The notes under the pieces were generated by a model. The model searched no databases. It worked only from the letters and a program-made list of their open reading frames with translations, and was not told the origin of the DNA. A program made the position numbers and the translations under genes. From Gramella sp. KN1008 (GTDB lineage Bacteria > Bacteroidota > Bacteroidia > Flavobacteriales > Flavobacteriaceae), in the NCBI RefSeq assembly GCF_004332155.1, contig NZ_SJDV01000004.1, positions 372,001 to 436,000 of the forward strand: a DNA stretch of 64,000 bases, given 5' to 3'. Below, one piece after another: positions 1 through 9,297 of this stretch (its first letter is position 1; every line of letters starts with the position of its first letter).

Positions 1-1
1 A

Positions 2-613
2 TTTAATTTAAATCAATCTTTTGGTCCGGAATTATTTTTTGGAATTGAATTGGCCGAAAAATACCCGGAGGATCAATTCATCTTTATCAAAAGATCAGAG
101 GGAGGTACTTCGCTATATGGATGCTGGAATCCTGAGTGGACCTATGAGAAGGCCAGCTTAATAAATGAAGAAAATAAAGCAAAGTTATATTCTGATTTTA
201 TTAGCTATACTGAAAGTATACTTCAGTCATATAAGCCCGAAGAGTATGAAATAAAAGGTATGTTTTGGGTTCAGGGAGAACATGATAGTTATACAGACAG
301 GTGGGGAGAAGAACCAGCTGCCAGTTATGGTAAAAATCTTAAAAACCTTATTGAGAACGTAAGAATTGACCTTAACGCTTTGGAAATGCCTTTTATCATT
401 TTTCAGGTGGGGAAAGGAAAAGTAGTAGAGGGAATGCTTTCTACGGCCAAAAATGATGACCGTGTTTTTCTGATACCTCAATCACAGGATAAGAGTTCTC
501 CAAATTATTATGAACAGTATCCACAACCAATTGGACATTATAATACAGGAAGTATGAAAAGAATAGGTGTTGAATTCTTTAAAATTTACGACAGTAATTT
601 TATCAATAAATAG
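2..613 (+). CDS. SASA-type carbohydrate esterase (5' end outside window)
   Basis: The reading frame is open from base 2, so the gene starts before the window; only the last 203 codons are visible. The protein belongs to the SGNH-hydrolase SASA/sialate O-acetylesterase-like group, which removes acetyl groups from sugars. Visible marks are a Phe-Gly-Pro-Glu stretch right at the edge, a GGTSL motif, a WVQGEHD motif (block III of this fold, usually WYQGE.D), and a late PIGHYNTGS segment likely to carry the catalytic His. The block I GQS nucleophile must lie upstream of the window. An internal TTG at 50 is not a credible start because conserved family sequence precedes it. Only 23 bp separate it from the sulfatase that follows, so the two are probably co-transcribed. 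The substrate is not readable from the sequence; an acetylated algal or animal glycan is an inference from context. Confidence 0.8.
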   Translation, partial: FNLNQSFGPELFFGIELAEKYPEDQFIFIKRSEGGTSLYGCWNPEWTYEKASLINEENKAKLYSDFISYTESILQSYKPEEYEIKGMFWVQGEHDSYTDRWGEEPAASYGKNLKNLIENVRIDLNALEMPFIIFQVGKGKVVEGMLSTAKNDDRVFLIPQSQDKSSPNYYEQYPQPIGHYNTGSMKRIGVEFFKIYDSNFINK

Positions 614-636
614 AAAAACAATAATTGAATACAGAT

Positions 637-2109
637 ATGAAGAGATTAATATGGTTGCTCACAGTTATAGTTCTTATGCTCCAGGCTTGCAATAATGCAC
701 CAAAAGAAGATCAAGCACAGGATAAACAGCAAAGACCTCCCAATATTATTTATATTCTGGCAGATGATTTAGGTTATGGCGATGTAGGTAGCTATGGTCA
801 AACCAAAATAGAAACTCCCAGTCTTGACAAAATGGCTATGGAAGGTATGATGTTTACTCAACATTATGCTGGGAGTACCGTCTGCGCTCCTTCTCGTAGT
901 GTGCTATTATCGGGCAAACATACGGGTCATACAGCTATAAGAGGAAATAAAGAATATATTCCTGAAGGACAACACCCCATGGATGGTGAAACTTACACCA
1001 TTGCTGAAATGCTAAAAGAGGCGGGCTATTCTACCGGTGCTTTTGGTAAGTGGGGATTAGGTTTCGTAGGCACCGAAGGTGATCCTAATAAACAAGGCTT
1101 TGACGAATTTTATGGGTATAATTGTCAACGTCAGGCTCATCGATACTACCCGGAACATCTATGGCACAATGATGAAAAGGTGTTTTTGGAAGGTAATGAC
1201 TTCAAAAATACAGAAGAATACGCCGGGAATAGAATCCATGAACAAGCACTGGAATTTATAGAATCTAAAAAGGATCAGCCATTTTTCCTTTTCTATGCAA
1301 ATGTTTTACCTCATGCAGAACTTATCATGCCGGAAGGGGAAATGATGGATAAGTACCGGGGAAAATTTGAAGAGACCGGTTATGTAGATGAGCGTACTGG
1401 AGCAGATTATGGTGATGAACCATTCGAGGTTAAATATTATACTTCGCAACCAGAACCTCGCACTACCTTCGCCGCTATGGTATCCTTACTTGATAAACAG
1501 GTAGGGGAGGTTATTTCCAAATTAAAGGAATTGGGACTTGATGAGAACACTATCGTAATATTTTCATCAGATAATGGTCCTCATATGGAAGGAGGTGCCG
1601 ATCCTGATTTTTTCAATAGCAATGGAGAGCTAAGAGGGCACAAAAGAGATTTATATGAAGGTGGGATACGAGTGCCAATGATAGCAAGATGGCCAGGTAG
1701 TATAGAGGCTAACTCCAAAACAGAGCATATCTCCGCTTTTTGGGATATTATGCCCACATTAGCGGAGGTTGCAAAGACACAAATCCCCGGTAATATAGAT
1801 GGCATTTCATTTTATCCGGAATTAACAGGAGGAGAGCAGAAAGAGCATAAGTTTTTATACTGGGAATTTCATGAGCAGGGAGGAAAAAAGGCTGTGCGCA
1901 AGGGAAAATGGAAAGCGGTGAAATTAAACTGTTTTGATGAAGCCAAAACCACAGTGGAATTGTATGATTTGAGTGTGGATATAGGTGAACAAAACAATAT
2001 AGCTTCAAAACATCCGGAAATTGTAAAGGAACTTTTGGAAATTATGGAAAAGGAACACGTGGAAAATACGGACTTCCCTTTTAGAGAAGGTATAGATAAC
2101 AACTATTAA
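637..2109 (+). CDS. Sulfatase, arylsulfatase A type, lipoprotein
   Basis: A 490-residue type I sulfatase that would hydrolyse a sulfate ester from a sugar. The ATG at 637 is preferred over a TTG at 625 because it starts directly at a lipoprotein signal peptide (MKRLIW, hydrophobic core, then LQAC with Cys18), placing the enzyme in the periplasm or on the outer membrane. The N-terminal metal site is seen as ADDLGYGD, and the sulfatase signature C-A-P-S-R has Cys83 as the residue converted to formylglycine. A second metal-site segment reads SSDNGPH near residue 310. The length is normal for family S1. The gene lies between two SASA-type esterases, with 20 bp to the next start, suggesting one operon for removing ester groups from one polysaccharide. 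Subfamily and sulfate position cannot be assigned by eye. Confidence 0.9.
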   Translation: MKRLIWLLTVIVLMLQACNNAPKEDQAQDKQQRPPNIIYILADDLGYGDVGSYGQTKIETPSLDKMAMEGMMFTQHYAGSTVCAPSRSVLLSGKHTGHTAIRGNKEYIPEGQHPMDGETYTIAEMLKEAGYSTGAFGKWGLGFVGTEGDPNKQGFDEFYGYNCQRQAHRYYPEHLWHNDEKVFLEGNDFKNTEEYAGNRIHEQALEFIESKKDQPFFLFYANVLPHAELIMPEGEMMDKYRGKFEETGYVDERTGADYGDEPFEVKYYTSQPEPRTTFAAMVSLLDKQVGEVISKLKELGLDENTIVIFSSDNGPHMEGGADPDFFNSNGELRGHKRDLYEGGIRVPMIARWPGSIEANSKTEHISAFWDIMPTLAEVAKTQIPGNIDGISFYPELTGGEQKEHKFLYWEFHEQGGKKAVRKGKWKAVKLNCFDEAKTTVELYDLSVDIGEQNNIASKHPEIVKELLEIMEKEHVENTDFPFREGIDNNY

Positions 2110-2129
2110 ATCAGCAAAAAAATTTAATT

Positions 2130-4088
2130 ATGAAAGTCCTGAAATTACTTTTTCCTCTTGTAATGTTATTACTGAGTACAGAAATTCTTAAAGCCGACGT
2201 AAGTGTTGCTGATATCTTTACTGATAATATGGTCTTACAGCGGCAAATAGAACTAAAAGTTTGGGGAGATGCAGATCCTGGTGAAAAAATAACCTTAAGT
2301 TTTAATGGCCAGAAGCTGGAAACCAGAACCAACAAAAAGGGAAATTGGTCAGTAATACTCAGTCCAATGGCTGAAGGGGGACCCTTTGAAATGATCATTG
2401 AGGGTAAAAACAGTATTGTACTAGGCAATATTTTAATAGGTGATGTATGGATATGTTCAGGACAATCCAATATGGCCTGGACGGTAGCACAATCAGATAA
2501 TGCAGAAAAGGAGATTGATAAAGGAGATTACCCGAATATCCGACTTTTTTCCGTCCCGCATGCTGTAAGTAGTGTTCCTAAGAATGAAATGAAAAATACA
2601 TCCTGGAAAATTAGTACTTCTGAAACTATAAAAGATTTTTCGGCCGTGGGATATTTCTTTGGCCGGGGCTTGCACGATGAGTTGGATGTTCCAATTGGTC
2701 TTATTAATACAACATGGGGAGGCACCTGTGTAGAAACATGGACCTCTAAAGAATCTATTGTTCAGGTACCAAAATATGAAAGATTTGGTAAACGAATTGA
2801 AAATTTTAATCCTGAAGAGATTGAGAAAAGAAACAGGAACTCCCTCGAAGATGCATTAGGCTCTCTCCCTATGAGTGAAAGGGGCATGGAGGAAGGATGG
2901 ATGAAATCTTCGATGGACCGAAGTGAGTGGAAAACTATTGAAATTCCAAACTTCTGGGAAAATCTTGGATATGAAAACCTCGATGGAATTGTCTGGTTTA
3001 GTTATGACTTCAATTTGGAGAAAGACGATATTGATCCACGATCCTTTTTATACTTAGGTAGGATTGATAATTCTGATATCACTTGGGTAAACGGAATAAA
3101 AGTTGGAGAAATGGAATGGGGCCACGAAAAAGATAGAGAATATAAAATCCCACCTGATGTACTTAAGCCAGGCTTAAACAATATTACTATTCGGGTGGAC
3201 GATAGATGGGGTAAGGGAGGCTTTGCCACCACGCAGGAAAAATTTTTCTTAAAGGCCGGGAAGCAAAACATTCCTCTTAGCGGTAAGTGGAAATTTAAGG
3301 TTGATGAGGTATATGACAATTTCAAAGCTTCACCCAACGAAGTTCCAAGTTTACTGTATAATGCCATGATCCATCCGCTCATTCCTTATGGCATAAAGGG
3401 AGTGATCTGGTATCAGGGAGAAAATAATACTCCCCGGGCTAAAGAATATGCAATTACATTCCCTAATATGATAAATAATTGGCGGGAAAATTGGCAACAA
3501 GGTGATTTCCCCTTTTTGTTCGTTCAGCTGGCTAATTTTCAGAAACCTAAATTAATGCCAGGAGAAGATAATTGGGCTGAACTTCGAGAATCTCAAACCA
3601 GTGCTTTAAGTCTGAATAATACGGGAATGGCGTTAGCCATAGATATTGGTGAAGCAGACGACATCCATCCTACAAATAAACAGGAGGTAGGTGAGCGTTT
3701 GAAGCTAAGCGCTCTTAAGGTAGCTTACGGTAAAGATGATGTGGTTCATTCCGGTCCAAAATATAAATCTATGCAAATAGAAGACGGTAAGGCTGTAATA
3801 TATTTTGATCATATCGGCTCCGGACTTATGGTTAAAAGTAAACACGGTTATATAAATGAGTTTGAGATTGCTGGTGAGGATCAGAAATTTCACTGGGCAA
3901 AAGCCAAATTAAATGGAGATAAAGTTATCGTGTGGTCTGATAAGGTAAATAAGCCGGTTGCCGTCAGGTTTGCCTGGTCTTCCAACCCCTCGGAGTTCAA
4001 TTTATATAATAAGGAAGGCCTGCCTGCCATTCCTTTTAGAACGGACGATTGGGAAGGCGTTACTGACGGGAAGTCTTTTGACGATTAA
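2130..4088 (+). CDS. Sialate O-acetylesterase-like carbohydrate esterase
   Basis: A 652-residue SGNH hydrolase of the SASA family. A signal peptide (residues 1-22) leads into a short beta domain, then the block I motif CSGQSNM with the GQS serine (Ser113) as expected nucleophile. The middle (about residues 260-400) looks like an inserted galactose-binding-type jelly-roll domain, as in many Bacteroidetes members. Block III follows as WYQGENN, and a DIHPTNKQE segment near residue 515 supplies the catalytic Asp/His pair. Family members remove O-acetyl groups from sialic acid or from plant and algal sugars; the actual substrate is unknown. It is a distinct, longer paralogue of the esterase at the left edge. 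Operon position after a sulfatase supports a role in stripping ester decorations before glycoside hydrolases act. Confidence 0.88.
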   Translation: MKVLKLLFPLVMLLLSTEILKADVSVADIFTDNMVLQRQIELKVWGDADPGEKITLSFNGQKLETRTNKKGNWSVILSPMAEGGPFEMIIEGKNSIVLGNILIGDVWICSGQSNMAWTVAQSDNAEKEIDKGDYPNIRLFSVPHAVSSVPKNEMKNTSWKISTSETIKDFSAVGYFFGRGLHDELDVPIGLINTTWGGTCVETWTSKESIVQVPKYERFGKRIENFNPEEIEKRNRNSLEDALGSLPMSERGMEEGWMKSSMDRSEWKTIEIPNFWENLGYENLDGIVWFSYDFNLEKDDIDPRSFLYLGRIDNSDITWVNGIKVGEMEWGHEKDREYKIPPDVLKPGLNNITIRVDDRWGKGGFATTQEKFFLKAGKQNIPLSGKWKFKVDEVYDNFKASPNEVPSLLYNAMIHPLIPYGIKGVIWYQGENNTPRAKEYAITFPNMINNWRENWQQGDFPFLFVQLANFQKPKLMPGEDNWAELRESQTSALSLNNTGMALAIDIGEADDIHPTNKQEVGERLKLSALKVAYGKDDVVHSGPKYKSMQIEDGKAVIYFDHIGSGLMVKSKHGYINEFEIAGEDQKFHWAKAKLNGDKVIVWSDKVNKPVAVRFAWSSNPSEFNLYNKEGLPAIPFRTDDWEGVTDGKSFDD

Positions 4089-4317
4089 GATTTCTAGTGA
4101 GGTTGAGAAATAAAAAACTGATCCCATTGGATTGCCTATCGCTAAGAGTTGAAGATATATCTGCCTGTCTTTTTTTAGCAGATCAGGGGTGGTGGAGACT
4201 CGAACCGAAGAATTTACAGTGATCAATCACTGGTCAATATTGCGATTCTTGATTCAACCCCCAGTAAATGATTGTGATAACATAGCGGACTATTACTCGT
4301 AAAATTAAAACCCTATA

Positions 4318-5748
4318 ATGTCTAAAAATAAACTGTTACCCATACTTGCGGTTCTCATTGTTTTAATATTAATATCGTATTCAGGAAAAAAACCTGAAGA
4401 GCGAATTACTGTTAAATATACAGCCGATTTCAACAGCGTGTTTCCGAATCCCGAGCGAGGCTGGCATAATCGCCGTGATGTCGATGGGCGTAATGGCGAT
4501 GATGATCGTGATTTTTCAGATGTGAGAGCGGCGGGGCATACTCTGGTTCACAGCTACCTTCGCCTGGACGATTTCAGAGAAACGGACAGGATACCCCAGT
4601 CATACCTCGATGATTTACAGGAAGCTCTGGACGCTGTTCGGGCGCAGGGCTTAAAGATTATCCTGCGACCTACTTATGTGTGGGACGAAGAACATTCTGT
4701 TCCTGAAGCAAGAATTTTGGGCCACATCGAACAAATTAATTGCGTCATATCGGCAAATGCTGAGATAATTAATCATCTCGAGGCTGGATATTTGGGTATG
4801 TGGGGAGAATGGCATTCCGGACGTTATACAGAACTAAGTAATAAACGTGAAGGCGACACTAGGTATCGCATTGTAGAAAAGATATTGAATACGACACCTA
4901 ACACAATTCCAATCGCAATGCGTTACCCTATGCATCTTCGCGAAATACTGGATGAACTCCCAGTACCCGAGGGCAGTGAACCGCTGACTCAAACTCAGAG
5001 GGATCGCCTGGGCCACCACAATGATTGTTTTCTTTTCAACGAAGATGACCGTGGTACTTATGCAAGAAAGGATTTATGGTTTGGTGATCAAACCCTGAAT
5101 CACCAGAAGCAATACACATTTGATCTTATAACTTCGTACGGGGGTAATAAGATCATGGGTGGGGAAACCTGCTCACCTGCAATTGACCGTATTGAAAATA
5201 CACAAGCAGAGATGGCATATGCAAACTGGTCAGAAATTAACATCAATTTCTGGGGGGAGGCTATAAACAAATGGAAAAATAGAATGTTGCCTGCGATTGG
5301 TAACGACCCGGCAGAGTCAGAATTTGATCGCATCTCACGTAAACTTGGATATCGCCTGCGCTTGATCGACGCTACCTTTCCTACATCTGCAACAGCCGGG
5401 GAGAGCTTTATTATTTCTGCTAATTTGAGTAACGACGGGTACGCTGGTATCATTAAAAAACGCCCTATATACCTTGTTTTTGATAACGGAACTGAACGTT
5501 ATAATATCGACCTGCCTGAAGTGGATGTACGGAAATGGGTAAGTGGCTGCTTTCAGCTTAAACCGCAGACGGTTAACCTGCCTTTGAATATGCAATCTGG
5601 GGAGTACAAGTTAGCTCTTTGGATCCCCGATGCTGCTCCTAAGCTCCAGAGGCGGTCAGAATACTCTATTCGCTTCGCTAACCAGAATCTGTGGAGTGAA
5701 TCAAAGGGGTACAATGTACTGTTCGAATCTGTGAGGATTAATCCCTAA
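4318..5748 (+). CDS. DUF4874/DUF4832 protein
   Basis: A 476-residue exported or membrane-anchored protein with an N-terminal hydrophobic segment (about residues 6-22). I recognise the DUF4874 plus DUF4832 arrangement: an N-terminal part containing NPERGW, a stretch with GMWGEWHSG, and a C-terminal part with NFWGEAI, a LGYRLRL segment and a final beta-sandwich-like region. The fold of the first part resembles TIM-barrel glycosidases, so glycan handling is a reasonable guess, but no activity is known to me. It is preceded by a 229-bp gap with no gene and followed by a sulfatase, so it probably has its own promoter. Arginine is written mostly with CGN codons (roughly two thirds to 70 percent), whereas the neighbouring sulfatase uses AGA/AGG about half the time. 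This hints at acquisition from another source. Confidence 0.75.
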   Translation: MSKNKLLPILAVLIVLILISYSGKKPEERITVKYTADFNSVFPNPERGWHNRRDVDGRNGDDDRDFSDVRAAGHTLVHSYLRLDDFRETDRIPQSYLDDLQEALDAVRAQGLKIILRPTYVWDEEHSVPEARILGHIEQINCVISANAEIINHLEAGYLGMWGEWHSGRYTELSNKREGDTRYRIVEKILNTTPNTIPIAMRYPMHLREILDELPVPEGSEPLTQTQRDRLGHHNDCFLFNEDDRGTYARKDLWFGDQTLNHQKQYTFDLITSYGGNKIMGGETCSPAIDRIENTQAEMAYANWSEININFWGEAINKWKNRMLPAIGNDPAESEFDRISRKLGYRLRLIDATFPTSATAGESFIISANLSNDGYAGIIKKRPIYLVFDNGTERYNIDLPEVDVRKWVSGCFQLKPQTVNLPLNMQSGEYKLALWIPDAAPKLQRRSEYSIRFANQNLWSESKGYNVLFESVRINP

Positions 5749-5840
5749 GAATGGGTAATGTTTTATAATTCCCAATTCACTTTTAAGAGACTAACAATTG
5801 AATATATAAAACTGATTATTTACTTCTACAATAAAAAAAT

Positions 5841-7292
5841 ATGATAAATAGAAAAATATTACTTTATATCACTACTGGGTTAATAAGCTTTTTTATTCAA
5901 GCACAGGCTGTAGAGAAACCAAATGTATTATTTATTGCCATTGATGATCTAAATGATTGGGTTAGTGGCTTTGGTGGGCATCCTCAGATTAAAACGCCCA
6001 ATATTGACAAGTTACATGCGATGGGTGGTATGATGATGTCTAAAGCTCAAGCGCCTGCTACCGTCTGTAATCCGTCTCGGTCGGCTATATTGACCGGTAG
6101 GTATCCACATCACACCGGAGTGTATCGTAATGATATTAACCTTAAGAATGCTCCTAAGGCCAAAGACTTAATTACTTTACCAGAATATTTCAGCAAGTAT
6201 GGGTATCATACAATATCAATGGGAAAAATATTCCATAAGCATCAGGTGCCAGATTCTAAAGAACTAGAGGAAGGGCAGTGGGCTTTTGAGGAATGGCATC
6301 ATCATTTAGGTGGAGTAGGTCCCATAAGCTCAGAGCGTCCGGTTAATGGTTTACCAAACTTACCTAATGAAAATCTCAATAGTTATCATTCATGGGCCTT
6401 TGATTGGGGACCAACCAAAGGGAATGATGAAAAGAAGATGCTTGATTACAAAACTGTAAAGTGGGCTGCTGACCAGCTGTTGACAAGAGATTTTAAAGGT
6501 AAACCTTTTTTTATGGCTATCGGAATCAGTAAACCTCATTTGAGTTGGTATGTACCACAAAAGTATTTCGATATGTACCCACTGGATGAGATCAAAATTC
6601 CTGAAACAAAAGAAAATGATCTGACGGATATATTGAACAAATGGGGTGAGCAAGCTTACAGCCCCGGGACTTCATGGGAAAGGGCCGAAAAACATGGCCG
6701 CCATAAAGAAGCTGTTCAGGCATATCTGGCTACAATTACATTTGTTGATGACTGTATTGGAGTATTGATGGATGGATTAAACTCTAGTAAATATGCAGAT
6801 AATACTATAATAATGCTTTGGGGTGACCATGGTTGGCACTTAGGCGAAAAGCAAAAGTATGGTAAAACTCAGCTTTGGAATGAAGCTACTCGTGTTCCTC
6901 TGATTGTTAAAGTACCAGGCCTAACCACATCGAAGAAAAAATGTGATGGTGTAGTTAATTTAATCGACATGTATCCAACTTTGATAGATTTATGCGGATT
7001 ACCTCCAAACCCGGCTAATGATGGGCGAAGTTTTGCGAAACTCCTGGGAAATCCTGATATGATATGGGATGATCCAACCATTACCACAGATAGATATAAA
7101 GCACATAGGATATATGACGGGCGATATAGTTATATAAATGTGGAGGGTGATGGAGTTGAGGAACTTTATGATCATTTAAGAGATCCTATGGAGCATAATA
7201 ATCTTATTTTGAACCCCGCATATAGAAAAATCAAAGAAAAATTAAAAGCTTATTTACCAGAAATAAATGAGCCTGAAGGACCGAAAAATTAA
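5841..7292 (+). CDS. Sulfatase, iduronate-2-sulfatase-like
   Basis: A 483-residue secreted sulfatase. An N-terminal signal peptide ends near AQA (about residue 23) without a lipobox cysteine. The metal-binding start reads IAIDDLNDW, typical of iduronate-2-sulfatase-like enzymes, and the signature is C-N-P-S-R with Cys76 as the formylglycine precursor. Further marks are GRYPHHTGVY, MGKIFH, and a WGDHGWHLGE metal/sulfate-site segment near residue 330. In marine bacteria enzymes of this group act on sulfated galactans and glycosaminoglycans; the exact bond here is inference. It is separated from the preceding gene by 92 bp and faces the convergent minus-strand operon across a 370-bp gap, so transcription must stop in that gap. 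Confidence 0.9.
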   Translation: MINRKILLYITTGLISFFIQAQAVEKPNVLFIAIDDLNDWVSGFGGHPQIKTPNIDKLHAMGGMMMSKAQAPATVCNPSRSAILTGRYPHHTGVYRNDINLKNAPKAKDLITLPEYFSKYGYHTISMGKIFHKHQVPDSKELEEGQWAFEEWHHHLGGVGPISSERPVNGLPNLPNENLNSYHSWAFDWGPTKGNDEKKMLDYKTVKWAADQLLTRDFKGKPFFMAIGISKPHLSWYVPQKYFDMYPLDEIKIPETKENDLTDILNKWGEQAYSPGTSWERAEKHGRHKEAVQAYLATITFVDDCIGVLMDGLNSSKYADNTIIMLWGDHGWHLGEKQKYGKTQLWNEATRVPLIVKVPGLTTSKKKCDGVVNLIDMYPTLIDLCGLPPNPANDGRSFAKLLGNPDMIWDDPTITTDRYKAHRIYDGRYSYINVEGDGVEELYDHLRDPMEHNNLILNPAYRKIKEKLKAYLPEINEPEGPKN

Positions 7293-7662
7293 TTAAGAGT
7301 TCACAAACAAACGCGGTTTAAAATTTTTTTCAAGGCTATTAACATACAACTGTATTCCAGGTTTTTAAGATATAATACCTACCAAATATTTTAGATTAAT
7401 GCTTCTATGATATTAAGGGATGACTCTAAAAAAATTAATGGATGTGGTTTGGTTGTAAGTTAATCCCAAGCCCGTTATATTCATCAGAAAAACCGAAAAA
7501 AAACTGTTCAGTCTTGTTCCGGTTTTTTAATAATGTCTAAAATATTAAATCTACATTAATCCAAAGGCTTTTCTTAAAGATTACCAGAATTTACACATTC
7601 AGTATCTTCTATAGTGAATTCACCTGCCATAAAGCGTTCGTAATAATTCCGACCTGTTTGGA
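7293..7662. other. Intergenic gap between convergent blocks
   Basis: No complete gene is seen here. The stretch holds a sulfatase-tail remnant on the minus strand (7574-7668) and a weak inverted repeat, AAAACCG near 7490 against CGGTTTT near 7520-7526 with a long loop, followed by T-rich sequence that could act as a poor terminator for the plus-strand sulfatase. The remaining bases are AT-rich and featureless to my eye. Confidence 0.6.
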
Positions 7663-7668
7663 TTATTT
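7574..7668 (-). pseudogene. Remnant of a sulfatase C-terminus
   Basis: Read on the minus strand, this stretch encodes [17 protein letters not shown] followed by CVNSGNL and a stop at 7574-7576. The first 17 residues are identical to the end of the sulfatase at 9298-10881, which continues there as [13 protein letters not shown]. Upstream of the match the remnant frame reads TGR before NYY where the intact gene has EGW, so it may come from a diverged paralogue rather than a pure copy. It has no start codon, lies just past the end of the phosphatase gene, and cannot make a functional enzyme. It is either what is left of a second sulfatase gene or the far side of a duplication made when the phosphatase gene arrived. 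Confidence 0.85.
7590..7654 (-). repeat. 65-bp direct repeat, distal copy
   Basis: This stretch matches 9332-9396 in the same orientation with about 61 of 65 positions equal and no gaps. The two copies flank the PhoD-like gene, with copy starts 1,742 bp apart. Confidence 0.9.
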
Positions 7669-9288
7669 TAACATAATTCCTATTGGAAAACCTTTAAATT
7701 GTTGGGCATCAGTATTGGTTACATCCACATCTCTAGGCCAGCATTCAAAAACAACCTTATTTTTGTTCTTTTTAAATTTTATTAATCCGTATCCAGCTCC
7801 GTTTGAAGTATTGTCAGGATTAACATAAGCATGCATCGTAATCTTGTTATCGAAACCATCTAAAAATCGGCCATTCCAAGGCAATACACCGTTTGAGTTT
7901 TCTCCAGCTTTCTCGTCTTCCGGCCACCACCATCTGCTGTAATAGTTATTCACGATAGCAGGAACCACAAAGGCCCAAGGTCCGTCCTCAAATTCATCAA
8001 TGCCATGCTGAACAACAGTTGCCAGGTGCTGATCGCCTGCTATATGAATTGCATTTGCTTGTTTAATTAGTTGTAATGCTTTATTTCTTCCACTTTGAGG
8101 CCATCCATTTGAATCTAAATCAGCATGAAGTCTGGTTTTGTTTTTACCATGTAAATGAGCTCCTCCACAAAAACCTGTTTGCGACAAAACTACTTTTATA
8201 TTTTCTTTATTTTGTCTACCCCAATCATCTAAAAATTTTAATTGCCTGTCTCCTAACAGCTTAAGTCCTCGTAAGTCTATATTTTCAGGGTTGTAGTTGG
8301 GATCTCTAATGTGATCTGGTCTTGGGCCCGCTTGTGGAATTTTTCCTTTAGGGCCTGATTTAAATTTCCTGTCTTCTATAATAGCGAAATCAACTCCACC
8401 AACTATTAAATTAGTATAATAAACCCCGATACCTTGTTTTATTGGTAATGGATCATAAGCATCAGGCAAATGACTTGTCTGGCATCTTTCTACCATTTTT
8501 ACATACTCTGGATGATAGTAAAAACCGCCATCATCACCAGCAGGAGTTGTGGCTTTTTTTCCAGATTCTCCCCAGAAGTTTCCTTGGCCATAATCATGGT
8601 CATCAGGAATGGTTACACAAGGTCGGTTTCTAAAAACTTCTCTAAACTGCATACCAAACTTTAGCCATGCTGCTGTATGTTCTGAATGGTCATAAGATTG
8701 GTCTCCAGCAAAAAACACCAAATCTGGATTTTGATAATTAATATTATTTACGATCTTATCTCTATCTCCTCTGTCCCTATTACTATTGCAAGAAAGAGCT
8801 GCTAAAACAATTTCTTTCTTATTTTTTGGATCTTTTCTGATTAAACCTTCAAATGTTGCTTTTTTACCATGTAATATCCTATATTTAAAATTTTCTGTAG
8901 CGTTCCAATTTTCTACTCTAAAAGTGGCAGACCAACCTAAATCATTTACCTTTTGTTTTTGAATCTCTTGCCAATCTCCATCTCTCTCTATCTCAAGTCT
9001 AACTTCTCTGGTTTCATTAGGGTATAATGGAAATAGTTGGGCAGTTAACTTTAAGGTGTTATTGTGAAGCGTATAAATGCCAAAAGCGATAACCTTATCC
9101 CTTTCTACTTTAACATCTATAATTTTATTTGATTTTCTGTTCCACCAATCATTAGTGGCAATAGTATCTATACCTTTAAAAGGAGCTAACACAGGTGGTT
9201 TTTCTGAAAAGGAATTACTGCTATTTGATTTTTTACAACTTTGAGAAATTAATAGTAAGGAGATAATAAGGTAAAAATATTTTTTCAT
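7663..9288 (-). CDS. PhoD-like metallophosphatase, lipoprotein
   Basis: A 541-residue lipoprotein (lipobox ending ISQSC, Cys18) with a PhoD/alkaline phosphatase D-type metallophosphoesterase domain. Metal-ligand motifs are visible in order: an ALSCNSN strand, FFAGDQSYDH, TIPDDHDYGQGNFWG, and late IAGDQHLATVV. An N-terminal beta domain of about 150 residues precedes the catalytic part, as in other PhoD-like proteins. Family members are calcium/iron-dependent phosphodi- or monoesterases; the substrate here is unknown. It is the last gene of the susC operon, starting 9 bp after the sulfatase stop. A phosphatase among glycan-degrading genes suggests a phosphorylated or phosphodiester-bearing substituent on the glycan, or scavenging of phosphate. 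The gene is bracketed by 65-bp direct repeats taken from the sulfatase end, so it may be a recent insertion. Confidence 0.85.
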   Translation of the reverse strand: MKKYFYLIISLLLISQSCKKSNSSNSFSEKPPVLAPFKGIDTIATNDWWNRKSNKIIDVKVERDKVIAFGIYTLHNNTLKLTAQLFPLYPNETREVRLEIERDGDWQEIQKQKVNDLGWSATFRVENWNATENFKYRILHGKKATFEGLIRKDPKNKKEIVLAALSCNSNRDRGDRDKIVNNINYQNPDLVFFAGDQSYDHSEHTAAWLKFGMQFREVFRNRPCVTIPDDHDYGQGNFWGESGKKATTPAGDDGGFYYHPEYVKMVERCQTSHLPDAYDPLPIKQGIGVYYTNLIVGGVDFAIIEDRKFKSGPKGKIPQAGPRPDHIRDPNYNPENIDLRGLKLLGDRQLKFLDDWGRQNKENIKVVLSQTGFCGGAHLHGKNKTRLHADLDSNGWPQSGRNKALQLIKQANAIHIAGDQHLATVVQHGIDEFEDGPWAFVVPAIVNNYYSRWWWPEDEKAGENSNGVLPWNGRFLDGFDNKITMHAYVNPDNTSNGAGYGLIKFKKNKNKVVFECWPRDVDVTNTDAQQFKGFPIGIMLK

Positions 9289-9297
9289 GATCCTTTT

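Noticed and set aside
4186..4206. Stretch resembling the 3' end of a minus-strand tRNA (GGTGG...TCGAACC)
   Set aside because: The T-stem does not pair (two internal mismatches out of five) and no acceptor, D-arm or anticodon arm can be built from the flanking bases. It may be a decayed attachment remnant but the sequence does not show it.
4002..4226. Minus-strand frame of 74 codons over the end of the esterase gene and the gap
   Set aside because: It runs antisense to a clear coding region for part of its length, has no recognisable domain and no start signal.
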